Of a stretch of 12,168 bases of DNA, positions 1 to 7,479 are shown piece after piece. The stretch's first letter is position 1, and every line of letters starts with the position of its first letter. Source of the stretch: Methanomethylicus sp964513415 (GTDB lineage: Archaea; Thermoproteota; Methanomethylicia; Methanomethylicales; Methanomethylicaceae); assembly GCA_964513415.1 (NCBI GenBank), contig CAZEMX010000054.1:1-12168 (forward strand). The letters are read 5' to 3'. The notes under the pieces are model-generated. The model worked only from the letters and a program-made list of their open reading frames with translations. It was not told the origin of the DNA and searched no databases. The position numbers were made by a program, and so were the translations under genes.

Positions 1-1
1 A

Positions 2-754
2 CTGCTCATCGCGCTTATCATGAACTCCGCATCGTTCTTCTACAGCGACCGGATAGTCCTCTCCATGACCAGGGCCAAGATAGTCAGTGAGGGCGACCAG
101 CCCGCCCTCCACCGCATAGTCTCAGGCTTGGCGCTCGCCGCGGGCATCCCAAAGCCGAAGGTTGCGGTCATCGAATCGAGTGCCCCTAACGCCTTCGCGA
201 CCGGGAGGGGGCCCGGGAAGTCGGTCGTCGCCGTGACGACCGGGCTGCTGGGCTTCCTCAACGAGAGCGAGCTGGAGGGGGTGCTGAGCCACGAGATAAG
301 CCACATAAAGCACCGCGATGTGCTCGCCGCGTCGATCGCGGCCACCGTGGCGGGTGCCATAAGCTACCTCGCCCTAGTCGGGCGGTTCGGGGCATTCGGA
401 TCGAACAGCAGGAACCGCGACGCGGGCAGCCTGGCGCTGATCCTAAGCTTCCTCGCGCCTATTGCCGCATTCCTGGTCCAGGTCGCCATATCGAGGGGTA
501 GGGAGTATGAGGCAGACAGGGAAGGGGCGCAGCTTAGCAGGAAGCCGCTCTCGCTTGCCTCTGCGCTTGAGAAGATCGAGCGCTCCGCCAAGGGAGGAGC
601 GAGGCTTGCCGCCAGCCCGTCAACCAGCCCGCTGTGGATTGTCAACCCATTCAGGGGCGAGGCGATAACCGAGATGTTCTCAACGCACCCCTCGACGTGG
701 AAGCGCATAGACAGGCTAAAATCCATGGCTACGAACATAGGAGCATTGCAATGA
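2..754 (+). CDS. htpX: HtpX-type M48 zinc metalloprotease, 3' part
   Basis: Membrane-anchored metalloprotease of the M48/HtpX family, which degrades misfolded or damaged membrane proteins, with the catalytic domain on the cytoplasmic side. The reading frame is open to the left edge and starts with hydrophobic residues, so the first membrane segment and true start lie upstream; the ATG at 20 is internal. Numbering from that ATG, the metal site HEISH is at 91-95 (two His ligands and catalytic Glu). The expected third ligand, Glu162, sits in SRGREYEAD, and the family stretch APNAFATGR is at 55-63. Two hydrophobic stretches near 101-123 and 138-157 follow the active-site helix, as in the family. 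The visible 244 residues, against roughly 290 in full-length homologues, imply that only about 40-50 residues are missing. It is followed one base later by the zinc-ribbon gene, so the two are probably co-transcribed. Confidence 0.93.
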   Translation: MLIALIMNSASFFYSDRIVLSMTRAKIVSEGDQPALHRIVSGLALAAGIPKPKVAVIESSAPNAFATGRGPGKSVVAVTTGLLGFLNESELEGVLSHEISHIKHRDVLAASIAATVAGAISYLALVGRFGAFGSNSRNRDAGSLALILSFLAPIAAFLVQVAISRGREYEADREGAQLSRKPLSLASALEKIERSAKGGARLAASPSTSPLWIVNPFRGEAITEMFSTHPSTWKRIDRLKSMATNIGALQ

Positions 755-755
755 C

Positions 756-1049
756 ATGGGTGTATTCGAATTGTCAAATACAAAGCAGAACGCCGTTTCA
801 AATGCCGCTCCCCCGGAGGGCGCGGCGCAACCAAAGAAGAGGCCATACATCTACCCGCACAAGCACTGCAACTACTGCGGAAAGATGATCGAGCTCAAGG
901 GCAGGGACTACTGCTTCAAGTGCAGGACAGAGCATGGCAAGGAGCAGTCGAAGATCTCCAAGAACAAGAAGTTCCGGAAGTACTTCATGTACTACATCGC
1001 GTTCGTCGCGGTACTCTTCGTGGTAGCGATTATATACTCGTACCTGTAA
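756..1049 (+). CDS. Small zinc-ribbon protein with C-terminal membrane anchor (DUF2116-like)
   Basis: A 97-residue protein resembling archaeal DUF2116-type zinc-ribbon proteins. A polar, Ala/Pro-rich head (1-30) is followed by a Cys4 site, C38-x2-C41 and C53-x2-C56, then a basic Lys-rich stretch (62-75) and one membrane helix (about 77-95) at the C-terminus. The basic stretch before the helix predicts that the ribbon stays in the cytoplasm. It starts one base after the htpX stop, which points to an operon and perhaps a shared membrane-quality role; that role is inference from position only. The function of the family is not established. Its last codons also contain the TATA-like box of the following tRNA gene. 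Confidence 0.8.
   Translation: MGVFELSNTKQNAVSNAAPPEGAAQPKKRPYIYPHKHCNYCGKMIELKGRDYCFKCRTEHGKEQSKISKNKKFRKYFMYYIAFVAVLFVVAIIYSYL
1030..1037 (+). promoter_or_regulatory. TATA-like box for tRNA-Arg
   Basis: TTATATAC lies inside the last codons of the zinc-ribbon gene and is centred about 29 bases before the mature tRNA 5' end at 1063. That spacing suits an archaeal promoter with a very short tRNA leader. Seen by motif and spacing only. Confidence 0.5.
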
Positions 1050-1062
1050 TCCTCTGAAGGAC

Positions 1063-1140
1063 GGGTCCGTGGCCTAGTCTGGACATGGCGGCGGCCTCCG
1101 GAGCCGCAGGCCCTGGGTTCGAATCCCAGCGGACCCGCCA
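1063..1140 (+). tRNA. tRNA-Arg (anticodon CCG), CCA encoded
   Basis: A full cloverleaf can be drawn. The acceptor stem GGGTCCG/CGGACCC is perfect. The D arm has a GCC/GGC stem and the anticodon stem is GCGGC/GCCGC. The seven-base loop CTCCGGA gives anticodon CCG, which reads the Arg codon CGG. The variable loop has five bases, and the T arm is CTGGG/CCCAG with loop TTCGAAT. The discriminator is G at 1137 and the CCA tail is encoded at 1138-1140. No intron is present. The arginyl-tRNA synthetase gene lies about 1.9 kb downstream on the other strand. Confidence 0.96.
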
Positions 1141-1230
1141 TCAAGCATTCTTGTTATGGGCCTTCTTGCCGCAGCTAAAAGTATGAAAGCTTCAGATTGT
1201 GCATAGATTGTGGTAAGATTTTGTAAAATG

Positions 1231-1239
1231 TTATTAAAC
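1231..1239 (+). promoter_or_regulatory. TATA-like box of the beta-helix protein gene
   Basis: TTATTAAAC is preceded by an A-rich BRE-like stretch (GTAAAATG). Its centre is about 28 bases before the ATG at 1263, which fits a leaderless transcript starting at that ATG and is too close to serve the ATG at 1251. The rest of 1141-1250 holds no gene that I can see. Confidence 0.4.
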
Positions 1240-1262
1240 GTTCATTCGGAATGCCTGAATAT

Positions 1263-3023
1263 ATGCATAAAAATGCGCTGATCCTGTTGACCGCTTGCAC
1301 CTGTCTGCTGTTGCTCTTCGCAGCATACGAGATTAATGCCACGAATCTGGTTTCTGATGGCCAGACGGATACCGGCGATGGATCGGGCACCAATTCTTCG
1401 GGCGATGAGCAGGCTGACGGCAATGACTACCATGAGGACCCATCCGACTACGTCTGGGACGAATCAGAGGTGGTCGAGATCTCGCTGAACGGCGACTCTA
1501 TATCTGCCGGCTCGGCATTCGGGGTGACGGTTGACGGCAGCACTGCCACGGTCACGTCTGCAGGCACCTACAGGATAAGCGGCTCTTTAGCCGACGGCCA
1601 GATAATAGTCGATACGGGCGACGAGGCGACGGTGAGGATCATCCTGAGCGGCGCCAACATCAGCTGCTCCTCGGGCGCGCCCATCTGCATCTGGAACGCG
1701 GAGAGGGCGGTCATAGTCCTCGCCGACGGCACCGACAACTACGTTGCTGACGGCGCGCCCTACGCCCTGGGTGCAGGTAGCGACGAGCCGAATGCCGCAA
1801 TATTCAGCAAGGCGGACCTCGCGATCTTCGGCAACGGGGCGCTCCACGTCGACGCAAACTACAACGACGGTATAGCGAGCAAGGATGGCCTTATAATCAT
1901 GAGCGGCACAATCGCAGTGAGCTCAGTAGACGACGGCATCCGAGGCAAGGACTATCTCGTCATCAAGGGGGGCGCCATCACCCTCGACGTCGCCGGCGAC
2001 GGTCTAAAGTCCGACAATGACGAGGATGCCGAGAGGGGATACATCTCAATTGGGGGATGCGTCCTGGCAATAACCTCCGGCGGGGACGCGGTCCAAGCGA
2101 AGACCGACGTGGTGATCGTCGGCGGTGAGTTTGCCATAACATCCGGCGGGGGCAGCGGCCACGCAGTCAGCGACGGTGCCTCAGCCAAGGGGATCAAGGG
2201 CAACGCCAGCGTGACGATCAGCGGCGGCACCTTCACGATCGACTCCGCCGACGATGCCATCCATTCCAACGGGAACATCACAATCAGCGGCGGCACCTTC
2301 ACCATGTCAACGGGCGACGACGGCATCCACGCAGACTTGTCCTTGACAATCAGCGGCGGGTACATCAACATAACGAAGTCCTATGAAGGCATCGAGAGCG
2401 CAATCATCACGATCAGCGGCGGAAGCATGCGCATCGCCTCAAGCGACGATGGCATAAATGTGGCAGGGGGTGGCGACGGCTCTGGCATGGTCCCCAGACC
2501 AGGCTTTGGAGGAGATTGGAGCACTGCGGCTTCCGGCAGCTACTACCTCAACATCTACGGCGGCTACATCTACATCAATGCCAACGGGGACGGGGTCGAC
2601 TCAAACGGAGCAATTACCATGACGGCAGGCTGCCTGATAGTGAATGGCCCGACGGCCAACAACAACGGCGCGCTCGACTTTTCATCGTTCCAAATAACCG
2701 GCGGCTTCGTCCTGGCGGTTGGCAGCTCAGGCATGGCGCAGGCCCCGGCATCCTCTGCCTACCAGAAGTCGGTCCTGCTCAGATTCGGCTCGACGGTACA
2801 GGCAGGCACCCTCTTCAGCATACATGCAAGCGACGGCACAGTGCTCTTCAGCTTCGTCCCGGCTAAGGCGATCCAATCAATAGCACTCTCCTCTCCGGAA
2901 CTGGTGCCGGGCACGTATACGGTCTACCTAGGCGGAAGCTCGACCGGCACAGCCGTTGATGGGCTGTACCTGAATGGGGCATACACCCCGGGCACAGTCG
3001 CAGGGACCTTCACGGTCCCCTGA
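1263..3023 (+). CDS. Secreted/anchored parallel beta-helix carbohydrate-binding protein (Cthe_2159/DUF4353-like)
   Basis: Probably an extracellular polysaccharide-binding protein. The founding family member, Cthe_2159 of Clostridium thermocellum, is a calcium-binding right-handed beta-helix that binds acidic plant polysaccharides; the ligand here is unknown. Residues 1-22 form a signal peptide or anchor (MHKN followed by a Leu-rich core), then comes an acidic Gly/Ser/Asp linker to about 65. Residues about 70-470 are a beta-helix with many ISGG and DDGI turns. Four near-regular coils of 21-22 residues starting TISGG lie at 2214-2474, and their Asp pairs are likely Ca2+ ligands. The C-terminal part (GSSGMAQAP, then an Ig-like beta tail ending AGTFTVP) matches the layout usual for this family. 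I chose the ATG at 1263 because of the TATA spacing and a cleaner signal-peptide start; an in-frame ATG at 1251 would add four residues including a Glu. The gene sits alone between tRNA-Arg and argS, which would suit horizontal acquisition. Confidence 0.8.
   Translation: MHKNALILLTACTCLLLLFAAYEINATNLVSDGQTDTGDGSGTNSSGDEQADGNDYHEDPSDYVWDESEVVEISLNGDSISAGSAFGVTVDGSTATVTSAGTYRISGSLADGQIIVDTGDEATVRIILSGANISCSSGAPICIWNAERAVIVLADGTDNYVADGAPYALGAGSDEPNAAIFSKADLAIFGNGALHVDANYNDGIASKDGLIIMSGTIAVSSVDDGIRGKDYLVIKGGAITLDVAGDGLKSDNDEDAERGYISIGGCVLAITSGGDAVQAKTDVVIVGGEFAITSGGGSGHAVSDGASAKGIKGNASVTISGGTFTIDSADDAIHSNGNITISGGTFTMSTGDDGIHADLSLTISGGYINITKSYEGIESAIITISGGSMRIASSDDGINVAGGGDGSGMVPRPGFGGDWSTAASGSYYLNIYGGYIYINANGDGVDSNGAITMTAGCLIVNGPTANNNGALDFSSFQITGGFVLAVGSSGMAQAPASSAYQKSVLLRFGSTVQAGTLFSIHASDGTVLFSFVPAKAIQSIALSSPELVPGTYTVYLGGSSTGTAVDGLYLNGAYTPGTVAGTFTVP
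2214..2474 (+). repeat. Tandem 63-66-base coding repeats (beta-helix coils)
   Basis: Four consecutive units start with ACG/ACA ATC AGC GGC at 2214, 2280, 2346 and 2409, so the periods are 66, 66 and 63 bases. The first two share a 15-base identical core (ATCAGCGGCGGCACC) and DDGI/DDAI codons, and the third and fourth are more diverged. Each unit encodes one coil of about 22 residues. The repeats probably arose by duplication within the gene. Confidence 0.75.
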
Positions 3024-3047
3024 CCCTGATCGCGGCGCCTCTTCGGC

Positions 3048-5009
3048 CTACATCCTAGCGGGCGCCTCGATGCCAATTATTGCGAGGGCGTTCTCCAGCA
3101 CGGTCCTCACCGACTCCACCAGCTGTAGCCTTGCGTTCCGGGCTGGCGTGCTCGAGGTCTTCAGAACGGGCACATTGTCGTAGAAGTGGTTGAACTTCGA
3201 CGCGAGGTCGTTGGCATAATCTGCCACCGCCTCTGGCCTCAGGTTCCTGCCCGCCTCGGCTACCAGGTCGGGGAAGATGGCGAGCTTTACGACGACATCC
3301 TTCTCGTACTTCGATGAGAGCGCGGCGTAGTCCCGTTCTCCCCCAGCCCACTCTGGGTCGACCTTGGCAAGTATGTTGCAGGCGCGGGCGTGCGCGTATT
3401 GTATGAACGGGGCGCTGTTCTGCTCGAAGTTGAGCACCCTGTCCCATGTGAACGTTATCGGCTTGTTGGACGCCACCGCTATCATCGCGTACCTGACCGA
3501 GCCTATCCCCACGACCTCCGATATCTTCCTCCGCTCCTCCTCGTTCAGGTGGGGCGACTTAGTTGAGACCTCCCTGTACGCCCTCTCGACCGCCTCGTTG
3601 AGGACATCGTCGAAGGCCACATACCTGCCTCTCCGACCGGACATCTTGTAGCCCGGCAGGTGGACCAGCTCGTAGCTGAAGTGGATCAGCCTATCCGCGA
3701 GGTCGCCCTTGCCGAGGGCGTAGAGCGCGAGCTTCAGCTGCAGCTGCGGCAGCTTCTGCTCTATCGATATGACATTGATGACCCTCTCCGCCCTCCCGAA
3801 CTTCCAGAGAGTGTATGCGAGGTCCCTCGTCGTGTAGAGTGTGGTCCCGTCGGAGCGCTTCAGCGTAAGCGGCGGGACCTCCTGCCTCAAGGAGTACTTC
3901 TCCTTCAGGCCGAACCTCGCTACAACCTTCTCGGCGTCGAGGATCGTCGTGCCCTCCTCCACCTTCACGAACTCGGTCTCAGAGAGCCTCCTGACGGCTT
4001 CGTCTGCGCCGCCGCTCCAGGATGCCAGATCGCTCTCCCAGTCCCAGCTGTCGAACTCGACGCCGACCCTGGCTAGCGTCTCCCTGAAGCCGCTTATCGC
4101 CGTCTCGCAGAGCCCCCTGACCAGCTCCACCGCCCCACGCTCCCTGCCCTCGTACCTCTGGAGCAGCCCGGCGACCTCGCCCTCCGGGTCTGGCGAGGAC
4201 GAGACTGCGTCGAAGACCCTGTCGAAGACCGGGCCGTTCTTCGCCCTGAGGTCGTTTGCCGCCGAGACCCAGTCGTCGAGCTCCTTGATGCCCTTCAGCG
4301 CGTCCTCATCCTTCCCCTCTGACTTGAGCTTTGCCACCTCGGCCTTGAGCCTCTTTATGTTCATGGCGCAGCTGGTGGTCGCATAGATGAACCCTATGAA
4401 GTGGTCCCCCTTGAGCGCCTCCACGCCTCTGGGGGCAGCCTCGCCGACCTTGCTGTAGCCATAGCTCGTCTGGGCCACCTGCAGCCCAACATCGTCGACG
4501 TAGAAGTGCCTCTTCACCTCCTTGCCGGAGGCCGCGAGGATCCTCGCCAGGCAGTCCCCGATTATCGAGTTCCTCGCCCCGCCGATGTGTATCGGGTGGA
4601 TCGGGTTCACGCTCGTGTGCTCGACTATCACCCTCTCGCCGTCCGGATCGAGCCTGCCGTAGCCGGCGCCCCCCTTGCTGACCGCGCCCATCGTCAGCTC
4701 CGCGAACCTGCCGAGGTCGATGAAGAAGTTGACGTACCCGCCGCCGGCCGCCTCCACCCTGCTTATGAGCGGGCTCCCACTGCCCGAGGCCCTCCCCGCC
4801 AGCCTCGTGGCGATCGCCCTAGGGTCCTGGCGCACTGCCTTCGCCATCCCGAAGGTCGAGAAGCTGAGGTCCCCGAGCGATGGGTCGGACGGCACCGCCA
4901 GTTTGACCGCCTCGCCTGGCTGCAGCATTCCCTCCCCCTTCAGCGCATCATCTAGAACCCTCACGCACTCTGCACGGAATGACTCGAAGGGACTGGCCTT
5001 GGACTTCAT
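3048..5009 (-). CDS. argS: Arginyl-tRNA synthetase
   Basis: Class Ia aminoacyl-tRNA synthetase that charges tRNA-Arg with arginine using ATP, in the cytoplasm. The 653 residues fit the upper end of the archaeal range. Domains in order: an N-terminal Add-1 domain (about 8-105), a Rossmann catalytic core opening with VEHTSVNPIHPIHIGGARN, a charged helical insertion (about 210-320), the second class I motif KMSGR (455-459), and a DALR-type helical anticodon-binding domain from about 530 (NSAPFIQYAHARA) to the end. The HIGH motif reads HIGG at 141-144; a small residue at the last position also occurs in other archaeal ArgRS, so I do not read this as inactivation. The gene ends 24 bases from the beta-helix gene (convergent). 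Upstream, CATTTTAAT near 5049-5057 on the minus strand could be its TATA box, giving a leader of about 20 bases. Confidence 0.97.
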   Translation of the reverse strand: MKSKASPFESFRAECVRVLDDALKGEGMLQPGEAVKLAVPSDPSLGDLSFSTFGMAKAVRQDPRAIATRLAGRASGSGSPLISRVEAAGGGYVNFFIDLGRFAELTMGAVSKGGAGYGRLDPDGERVIVEHTSVNPIHPIHIGGARNSIIGDCLARILAASGKEVKRHFYVDDVGLQVAQTSYGYSKVGEAAPRGVEALKGDHFIGFIYATTSCAMNIKRLKAEVAKLKSEGKDEDALKGIKELDDWVSAANDLRAKNGPVFDRVFDAVSSSPDPEGEVAGLLQRYEGRERGAVELVRGLCETAISGFRETLARVGVEFDSWDWESDLASWSGGADEAVRRLSETEFVKVEEGTTILDAEKVVARFGLKEKYSLRQEVPPLTLKRSDGTTLYTTRDLAYTLWKFGRAERVINVISIEQKLPQLQLKLALYALGKGDLADRLIHFSYELVHLPGYKMSGRRGRYVAFDDVLNEAVERAYREVSTKSPHLNEEERRKISEVVGIGSVRYAMIAVASNKPITFTWDRVLNFEQNSAPFIQYAHARACNILAKVDPEWAGGERDYAALSSKYEKDVVVKLAIFPDLVAEAGRNLRPEAVADYANDLASKFNHFYDNVPVLKTSSTPARNARLQLVESVRTVLENALAIIGIEAPARM

Positions 5010-5048
5010 GATCGCGTCATGCCTCTAGCTTGTGTCAGGCGCCCATTG

Positions 5049-5057
5049 ATTAAAATG
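5049..5057 (-). promoter_or_regulatory. TATA-like box of argS
   Basis: On the minus strand the sequence reads CATTTTAATC, about 44 bases before the argS ATG. The predicted transcript start is near 5027, leaving a short leader that carries AGAGG. This is weak, motif-based evidence. Confidence 0.3.
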
Positions 5058-5125
5058 TTTTCTTATGCCCCGCGGCCTGAAATGAGCCATTTGACACGCG
5101 CTTGCCTAAAGGCGTAGTCTTGCGG

Positions 5126-5137
5126 ATAATTAATAAT
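5126..5137 (+). promoter_or_regulatory. TATA-like box of the CAP-domain protein gene
   Basis: ATAATTAATAAT is the only strongly AT-rich block on this side of the divergent argS/CAP spacer. A start near 5158 would give a leader of about 57 bases, which carries the Shine-Dalgarno-like AAGGTG at 5204-5209. Confidence 0.4.
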
Positions 5138-5203
5138 GTCCGGCGGCTATTGATTAGCAGGAGCGGGCGAGCCGCGGGGGCCGATCCGCTGCCGCGCTGA
5201 TGC

Positions 5204-5209
5204 AAGGTG
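5204..5209 (+). promoter_or_regulatory. Ribosome binding site that fixes the GTG start at 5216
   Basis: AAGGTG ends six bases before the GTG codon at 5216. It matches the GGTG core complementary to archaeal 16S rRNA ends. It supports GTG rather than the out-of-frame ATG at 5200. Confidence 0.55.
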
Positions 5210-5215
5210 TGAAAC

Positions 5216-6934
5216 GTGAGCGGGCTTGACGATTATCTTAATTCCAACCCGAACAGGCAGCGTGTGCTCGACTTCCTCAGGGAGACGTCGTGGTACACAG
5301 GCGACCTCTCGCTTGTACGCAAGGTCGCCATAGCGGTGGGGGACGAGCTGCAGGAGATGCGCGCAAACTATGCCGGCGCCATCGCCGAGCTGGGGGAGGG
5401 AGCGGTCGAGCATAGGCTCATAGAGAGGTGGCGCTCTGACCTATCGCCGATGCGGGACGCCTCAAAGGTGGCGCAGGGCGAGCTGGGAGGGCTGACGCCG
5501 GAGGTCCTGCGGATCGTAAGGGGGATCTTCCCGTCCGTCTCACAGTACAGCGAGCCCGCCGGCGCCGCGCCTGCGGCATCCGCGGGGATCCAAGCGGCCG
5601 AGGGGGGAGGACCGGGCCAAGCCACTGCCCCGGCCCCAGCCGCAAGCGGCGATTATGCGATCCCACAGCCGAGAAGGGGCGGGGCAGGGAAGAAGGCTGC
5701 TGCCTTGGCACTCGTCGCGCTCATCTGCATGGTCGGCGCGGTGCTCGTCCTAGAGCCCGACCTCCTAGCTGGACTGCTGAGCCCAAGTGCCCCTAATGTA
5801 CCGGACACGACGCCCCCCACGATAGCAGGGGTGTACCCGTCTAACGGCAGCACCTCGACCGGGCTATCAGGCGTAAGCGTGAGCTACTATGACGACCGCG
5901 GGGTCAACCTGAGCACGGTCAGGATGAGCATCGACGGCTCGTGGGTCGCGCTGACGACGCTGACGGCTACGTTGGCTGGCTGCGCGGCACCGACATCCTA
6001 TGGCACCCACACAGCCTACGTATACCTGCAGGACACGTCCGGAAACCCCGCGGAGGCATCCTGGACCTTCACGACATCGTCCCTCCTCCAGTCCGCCGTC
6101 GACGCGATGCTAGAGCAGCTGAACGCGGAGCGCCGCGCAGTGGGCCTGAGCGAGGTGCGGCTGGTAGGCCCGATCGCCTCCAGCTACCGCACGGGGGACA
6201 TGGCTGCGAACGGATACTTCAACCACTATGACCTCAGCGGTTACCTGCCGACCTACTACTACACGCTGCTGGGCGGGCAGTATGCCATGGAGGAGAATAT
6301 TGGCTACATCTATACCCCGTCGCTCGTCCCCGGCAAGATACCCAATTACTCAGCTTCCCTCGTGTCGGACATGGTCCACGATGACGCAGCGAGCGCCTGG
6401 GGGCACAGGGACTCGCTGCTGGACCCGACCAACAACCTCGTCGACATCTCCGCGAGCTGGACGGGCAGCAGGCTCTTCGTCGCATTGCATATGATCAAGT
6501 CGTGGGTCGATTGGGCCAAGCCGCCAACGCTGGAGGGGGGCACGTTCTCCTGCTCGGGCAACCTGACGATGAGCGGCTCCACGCTGGACTCCGTTTACAT
6601 CTACCGGAGCGTCCCCTCGGAGCACGACGACATGACCTACTCGCCTATCCTTGAGATACTCCGGGGCGAGGGGAGCTACAGCATGGGAGACCTGATAGCG
6701 GGGGTGATACCATACCCCTACTACTATGAGGGGATCGAGGAGATACGGCCGTCGGAGTGGTCGATCGATGGCGCCTCATTCTCCATAGCCTTCAAATTCG
6801 ATGCGACGGAGGGCCCAGCCATCTACACAGTGATGGCGTATGCCACCAACACGCTCGGAGTCGCCCATCCCTACGACCCTGAGCGCTGCGCCGATATCGT
6901 CCCTGTCATGGAGTACTCGATACTGGTCGAGTAG
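5216..6934 (+). CDS. One-pass membrane protein with Ig-like and CAP/SCP (PR-1-type) domains
   Basis: A 572-residue modular protein. Residues 1-112 form a soluble, mostly helical head of unknown family (YLNSNPNRQRVLDFLRETSW at 7-26). Residues 113-158 are a disordered Ala/Gly/Pro linker ending in basic RRGGAGKK. Residues 161-180 form one membrane helix. Residues 195-287 form an Ig-like beta domain opening DTTPPTIAGVYPSNGS, like Big/SbsA-type domains. Residues about 293-430 match the CAP superfamily: LNAERRAVGL, FNHYD with His337, EEN with Glu359/360, and WGHRDSLLDP with His397 supply the usual His/Glu cavity residues. Residues 431-572 are a C-terminal beta-rich region. The basic side before the helix predicts head inside and CAP domain outside. 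CAP proteins vary widely in activity (sterol or lipid binding, proteolysis, adhesion), so the role here is open. The gene is monocistronic by context. Confidence 0.85.
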   Translation: MSGLDDYLNSNPNRQRVLDFLRETSWYTGDLSLVRKVAIAVGDELQEMRANYAGAIAELGEGAVEHRLIERWRSDLSPMRDASKVAQGELGGLTPEVLRIVRGIFPSVSQYSEPAGAAPAASAGIQAAEGGGPGQATAPAPAASGDYAIPQPRRGGAGKKAAALALVALICMVGAVLVLEPDLLAGLLSPSAPNVPDTTPPTIAGVYPSNGSTSTGLSGVSVSYYDDRGVNLSTVRMSIDGSWVALTTLTATLAGCAAPTSYGTHTAYVYLQDTSGNPAEASWTFTTSSLLQSAVDAMLEQLNAERRAVGLSEVRLVGPIASSYRTGDMAANGYFNHYDLSGYLPTYYYTLLGGQYAMEENIGYIYTPSLVPGKIPNYSASLVSDMVHDDAASAWGHRDSLLDPTNNLVDISASWTGSRLFVALHMIKSWVDWAKPPTLEGGTFSCSGNLTMSGSTLDSVYIYRSVPSEHDDMTYSPILEILRGEGSYSMGDLIAGVIPYPYYYEGIEEIRPSEWSIDGASFSIAFKFDATEGPAIYTVMAYATNTLGVAHPYDPERCADIVPVMEYSILVE

Positions 6935-7479
6935 CCGCCGCAGCCCGATACTTCGGGTGACCTCCCCTTGAACCTAAGGGATCGACGGACAAAATCGCAG
7001 GCGGATGGCCTTGCGTGGAGGAGATGGCGGCATCAAAAATAACTGCCCGTCTTGCTGCCGAGTGAAAAGAGGCTGCTCCTGACTTCCGTCGCATGGTCCG
7101 TTAGTGCGATTGCATACATCACACGCTTCGATTCAATTGTCTCACCCCTTGCGCCCTCCCGAAGCGGCCTCCTGTCACGGTCTTACATCAGCCCCACCGA
7201 ATCTAAATATTGAAAGCGATCACAGTTGATTAAGGCAAGCTCATAGGGATAAAATTCGCTTTCTTTCCATATGAATGATCGACCAGAAACTGTTTTAGCT
7301 CGTTTCATCTTCAGTAAGGCATTCAGGACCTTCGAATAGGAGCAGCTAGCGCTTTTTACATAATGTCGACCTTCTTTTCGAGCTTTACTACTCGAGATGC
7401 AGTTTGCACAATGGCCTAGTATAGAAGGACTTTAAAGAGCAAATAAATCGGGTTAAAAAAACTAACGCGTTGAACAAGA
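6935..7479. other. Gene-poor spacer between CAP gene and tRNA-Ala
   Basis: There is no convincing gene in this 545-base stretch. Immediately after the CAP stop are two small hairpins: CCCGA/TCGGG at 6944-6957 and CCCTT/AAGGG at 6965-6980. The right half (from about 7200) is clearly more AT-rich than the flanking genes. On the minus strand a frame is open from 7431 to the stop at 7183 (82 codons) but has no ATG near its beginning and uses CGA Arg codons that the neighbouring genes avoid; it may be a gene relic or chance. The oligo-T terminator of tRNA-Ala lies at 7455-7461. Confidence 0.5.
7455..7461 (-). terminator. Oligo-T terminator downstream of tRNA-Ala
   Basis: Seven consecutive T on the minus strand, 19 bases past the encoded CCA of tRNA-Ala. 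Archaeal RNA polymerase commonly ends at such T runs without a hairpin. Confidence 0.5.

Noticed and set aside
1063..3050. Integration of the beta-helix gene at the tRNA-Arg 3' end with a duplicated attachment site
   Set aside because: I looked for a second copy of the tRNA 3' end within the window and found none, and there is no integrase gene.
3841..4955. Long plus-strand open frames of 181 and 184 codons within argS
   Set aside because: They lie antisense to a well-supported synthetase and are a by-product of its GC-rich codons; the translations show no domains.
3048..5009. Inactive ArgRS because the HIGH motif reads HIGG
   Set aside because: The last position of this motif varies in archaeal ArgRS and all other landmarks, including KMSGR and the DALR domain, are intact.
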